Position numbers and translations under genes: made by a program
Part shown: positions 14,801-17,000 of the stretch, in pieces
How positions within the stretch are numbered: the stretch's first letter is position 1
Layout: each line of letters opens with the position of its first letter
The notes under the pieces: model-generated
Told to the model about the DNA's origin: nothing
Database searches by the model: none
What the model saw: only the letters and a program-made list of their open reading frames with translations
Assembly: GCA_035299505.1 (NCBI GenBank)
Contig: DATGWL010000205.1
Coordinates: 1-17,000 of the forward strand
DNA length: 17,000 nt
Reading direction: 5' to 3'
Source: M3007 sp035299505
GTDB lineage: Bacteria > Bacteroidota > Bacteroidia > Chitinophagales > Saprospiraceae

Positions 14801-17000
14801 CGAACCAACCTTGCATCCAGGTGCCTAACCCGAACCCCAATCCGATTACGAACAACCCGGCTAACCTGCCTGGCCCTACCGTTTCGGCTTGCGGTACCAT
14901 TGCACCATGGGCGCCTACCAGCGTGCGGATCAATCCTTCAGATCCACAGCCTACTAACTTCTGTCAGTTCTACGATAAAAATGCCAACTGTTACCGTTAT
15001 AAGCAAATCATCAAGGTAATTGATGGTCAGGCGCCAACCGGCACCTACATCGTTCCAACCTGCGATAACCAGAACTGGTTCACACCAAACAACAATCAGC
15101 TTTGGAATGAAATGTATTGGTGGGATAACGGCATACAAACGCATGACCTTTGTGAAGAGCCTACTGATTTGACCCTGACGGGAACGGATGCCTGCTCGGG
15201 TGCCAATATCAATATTGAATTCCTACTGTTCCTTGACCTGGACGGCGATGGCTCGATGGAAACGGTGGTAAACTCCGTGAACACGGGTATCGCCGGTCTG
15301 GGCTGGAATAATGTTTTATACAATAACCTGAACACACCGAATTTCTCCGGAGGTACACCGCGCGCCTTCGATGAGCGTCCGGTACCAACGAACCAGAAGT
15401 ACGGCTTTGCGATTCAGGAAACCGTACAAGGTACGAACAAAACGGCAAGCGTACGCTGGAACACTCAGCAGCAGCAGAACAACTACGTGGTACCTGAGTT
15501 GCCGCACGGCACGCACAAGATCAAGTGGTTTGTAACCGACGGCTGCGGCAACAATAGTGAGTACGAATACACCTTTACCGTGAAAGACTGCAAGGCGCCA
15601 ACCGTGGTTTGTCTCAATGGTCTGAGTGTCAACATTATGCCAACCGGCATGATCCAGCTGTGGGCATCAGATTTTCTGCAGTACACGGAAGACAATTGTA
15701 CACCAGCCAACCAAATCCGGATTGGTATCCGCAAATGTGGCACGGGTAGCGGTTTCCCATTCGATGCACAAGGCAATCCGATCACCAACGTAATCTTTGA
15801 TTGCACTGAACTGGGCACTCAGTGCGTGGAACTGTGGGCCATTGATGCGGCCGGCAATGCCGATTACTGCGAAACGTACGTGATTGTACAGGATAACCTG
15901 GGTGGTTGCCCAACAGGAGATCATATTAATGTATCGGGTCTGTTGAAAACAGAAATGTCGGAAGGAGTGGAGGAGTCAACAGTAACCATTAGCGGAACCA
16001 GCACCTTTGCACCACCGTACAGTTATTTTGATTTGTCTGACTCACTGGGTTTGTTTGCGGTAACGAATAATATCCCACTGGCAGCAACCTTCAGTATTGA
16101 GCCTAAGCTTGACTTTAACCCATTGAACGGTGTAACCACCTATGATTTGGTTTTGATGTCCAAACATATCCTCGGGTTGGAACCTTTGAATAGTCCGTAC
16201 AAGATGATTGCAGCGGATGCGAACAAATCCGGCTCAATCACCACGTTCGACATTGTGGAATTGCGTAAGCTGATCCTGGGTATCTACACCGAACTTCCGA
16301 ACAACGACAGTTGGAGGTTTGTAGACAAGGCTTTTGTGTTCCCGAACGCCAATAATCCATTCCAGAGTGCCTTCCCGGAAACCATTTCTGTGGCTGATGC
16401 CATGGTAAGTCAGTTTGGGGAAGACTTTGTGGGTGTGAAAGTGGGCGACGTGAACAATTCGGCAGTGGCCAACGCCACTATGCAGGCAGAAGATCGTACC
16501 AGCGGTACAGCTATCCTGGACGTTAGCCTCTCAACTCCCCTTTCCGATAGGAGAGGGGCTTGGGGAGAGGTTAAAGCAGGCGAAGTGTTTGATGTGACCT
16601 TCACAGCTGCCGAGCCATTGAAAGGCTTCCAGTTCACGATGCTGCAGGATGGCCTGAAAACGGTAGGCGTTAAAGAAAAAGACGGCATCACAGCCGGCAA
16701 CTTCGGTACGATCTTCGAGGGTGCTACCACAGTATCTGTGGATGGACCGCAAAGCTTCACGCTGCAAATGCGCGCTGAGAAATCCGGCAAACTGAGCGAA
16801 ATGCTCGGCGTAAGCGGAGCGATCACCCGTGCAGAAGCATATGGCAACGCTGGACGACTGAACGTAGCATTCCGCTTCGACCACAAAACGGTGGCAGGTG
16901 TAGGCTTTGAATTGTATCAAAACCAACCCAACCCGTTTGTAAATAAAACGACGATCGGATTCTTCCTTCCGGAGGCATCCGAGGCTACGCTGTCGATCTT
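11851..17000 (+). CDS. Giant secreted protein 3: HYR-like modules, dockerin-like segment, T9SS tail (partial)
   Basis: Open from ATG 11851 through the window end, 1716 codons, 3' end missing. The signal peptide is MNKFFCIIGCILGLSAGLLQA, before QNQI. Residues of about 22-205 are the N-terminal module shared with gene 2. Residues of about 210-1350 are cysteine-rich, with HYR-like features: FTCPSDLTVTTD near 13558, repeated R-x-W-x-I-x-x-W-C motifs (REWTIVDWC near 13470, RSWQIINWC near 14767), each followed by Y-x-Q-I-I-K-V, and EDNC turns. Residues 1426-1477 are dockerin-like, with two halves (VTTYDLVLMSKHILG and DANKSGSITTFDIVELRKLILG). From residue 1687 FELYQNQPNPFVNKTTIGF begins a type A T9SS C-terminal sorting domain, truncated by the window edge. 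Established knowledge: such tails direct export through T9SS and surface attachment or release. A short palindromic element lies in frame at 16527-16574. Probable surface adhesin, with ligand unknown. Confidence 0.95.
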   Translation, partial: MNKFFCIIGCILGLSAGLLQAQNQIRYGIVKEPNDPFQLTAVAYPNFSSNNVTISTALFTFYLPAGTTVQPAVAVLPAFGAFWDSTGVWRIEKMTPQAYQAFGFNPVDLSGNDVYQCILQNSPSPAAVVNGQPIKLFSFRLPDNCNGGSILVHTNNNNIQQKIFQNLGYNINNQMSVSVDNALSVDLYVGNDPLTDDYPCPLSDPCAIDCPADYIINLDPGACGVFLDYDVTTVGNCQMVQPEQTSGLPSGSYFPIGTTTNCFRLDLPPAGNSPNDQTCCFNVQVLEFPNPINSLICNDLVFVSLDADCNYCLGADDVLEGGPYHCYDDYIVEVDKTAPFGNGPWTPACFGTTDINKTYQVRVTDTETGNKCWGNVKVEDKLAPELVCEPLTVPCNAPDFTPDYLQNVLNIQAAYPDVTDCQTYTLTWIDTENPQNCASGYSSIITRKWTATDASGNSATCEQLIYLLLPDADDLSIPPDYDDIDAPAFQCGVSYPTPDWIESQGLQGYPYAFGFPVACNINYAFTDVRIDVCDGTYKVIREWTIVDWCVGIPSKYYQIIKVSDSDGPQFTCPSDLTVTTDPFACCATVNLPDMIVEDNCSRINQISGMIVLRDPYTGQISGMQTIGGTLQDFPGNNWWDSDTLAAFGWTNCLPVGPHTVTYIVEDDCGNTNQCSFDLAVQDLTPPVPACDETTTVAITVDDIFDCYTPEDGCDGAGVTWVSATVFDDGSSDNCNDVSFSIRRMGPYSDCINNLSHDPCYPGGLSEFDIATADQDSIKFYCCEVGTTQTIVLSVYQTDVNGNIMVGPDGEPIKNECMIQVEVQEKIKPSCLPPANVSVNCENFDPSLWAYGKAQVADNCCLDLTKEYQGQCGLTHAVNYALFDTVCNKGTITRTFRAFDCHGLSSQCTQRVFVTYEQDYFVKFPNDVIVTVCDGTGNFGEPLFFGEDCELLGVSYQDEVFTVVPDACFKIERSWQIINWCTYDPNQPCIQVPNPNPNPITNNPANLPGPTVSACGTIAPWAPTSVRINPSDPQPTNFCQFYDKNANCYRYKQIIKVIDGQAPTGTYIVPTCDNQNWFTPNNNQLWNEMYWWDNGIQTHDLCEEPTDLTLTGTDACSGANINIEFLLFLDLDGDGSMETVVNSVNTGIAGLGWNNVLYNNLNTPNFSGGTPRAFDERPVPTNQKYGFAIQETVQGTNKTASVRWNTQQQQNNYVVPELPHGTHKIKWFVTDGCGNNSEYEYTFTVKDCKAPTVVCLNGLSVNIMPTGMIQLWASDFLQYTEDNCTPANQIRIGIRKCGTGSGFPFDAQGNPITNVIFDCTELGTQCVELWAIDAAGNADYCETYVIVQDNLGGCPTGDHINVSGLLKTEMSEGVEESTVTISGTSTFAPPYSYFDLSDSLGLFAVTNNIPLAATFSIEPKLDFNPLNGVTTYDLVLMSKHILGLEPLNSPYKMIAADANKSGSITTFDIVELRKLILGIYTELPNNDSWRFVDKAFVFPNANNPFQSAFPETISVADAMVSQFGEDFVGVKVGDVNNSAVANATMQAEDRTSGTAILDVSLSTPLSDRRGAWGEVKAGEVFDVTFTAAEPLKGFQFTMLQDGLKTVGVKEKDGITAGNFGTIFEGATTVSVDGPQSFTLQMRAEKSGKLSEMLGVSGAITRAEAYGNAGRLNVAFRFDHKTVAGVGFELYQNQPNPFVNKTTIGFFLPEASEATLSI
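16527..16574. repeat. Dispersed-type GC-rich palindrome inserted in frame in giant gene 3
   Basis: CCCCTTTCC (16537-16545) pairs with GGAGAGGGG (16550-16558), 9 bp with one wobble and loop GATA. It is flanked by CTCTCAACT on the left and by CTTGGGGAGAGGTTA on the right. This pattern of CTCCCCTNTCC, short loop, GGAGAGGGG, then GGGGAGAGG is, from memory, a very common short palindromic repeat in Bacteroidota intergenic DNA. Here it is read as STPLSDRRGAWGEV inside the protein, out of character with its surroundings (DVSL before, KAGEVFDVTF after), without breaking the frame. Confidence 0.7.

Overview
The window looks like Bacteroidota DNA, most likely from a Saprospiria-type environmental lineage. 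The evidence is a type IX secretion (T9SS) sorting domain starting at the right edge, giant secreted multi-repeat surface proteins with cadherin-like, thrombospondin type 3, HYR-like and dockerin-like modules, weak or absent Shine-Dalgarno sequences, and AT-rich leaders. No gene here can be given a confident gene symbol.

Region 1 (1-1290) carries no large gene. It holds a 9-bp periodic repeat in two inverted arms, a strong terminator (239-280), a micro-ORF (489-593), a 158-bp MITE-like element with terminal inverted repeats and a CTAG target duplication (673-830), a 13-bp inverted repeat abutting that insertion, and a second strong terminator (886-927). Region 2 (1291-2841) is one cytosolic, all-helical, TPR-like protein of unknown function, followed by two hairpins that may terminate it. 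Region 3 (2842-3572) holds a second micro-ORF (3145-3243). It shares its last 11 residues, and blocks of its upstream leader, with the first micro-ORF. The codon differences between the two are mostly synonymous, so I regard the pair as probably real and as the least-explained feature here.

Region 4 (3573-17000) is a same-strand array of three giant secreted proteins with 71-nt gaps. Gene 1 (3573-7814) has two copies of a two-module unit ending in thrombospondin type 3 calcium loops, then three cadherin-like repeats and a 270-residue C-terminal module. Gene 2 (7886-11779) has a different N-terminal module, eight cadherin-like repeats and the same 270-residue C-terminal module. Gene 3 (11851 to beyond the window) shares the N-terminal module of gene 2, then has cysteine-rich HYR-like modules, a dockerin-like segment and a T9SS sorting domain cut by the window edge. 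Gene 2 is thus the modular bridge between genes 1 and 3.

The array probably makes co-expressed cell-surface or matrix adhesins. Only gene 3 has a recognisable T9SS tail. Other notable points are a 338-bp stretch in gene 2 present twice with only four differences, and a dispersed-type GC-rich palindrome inserted in frame in gene 3.
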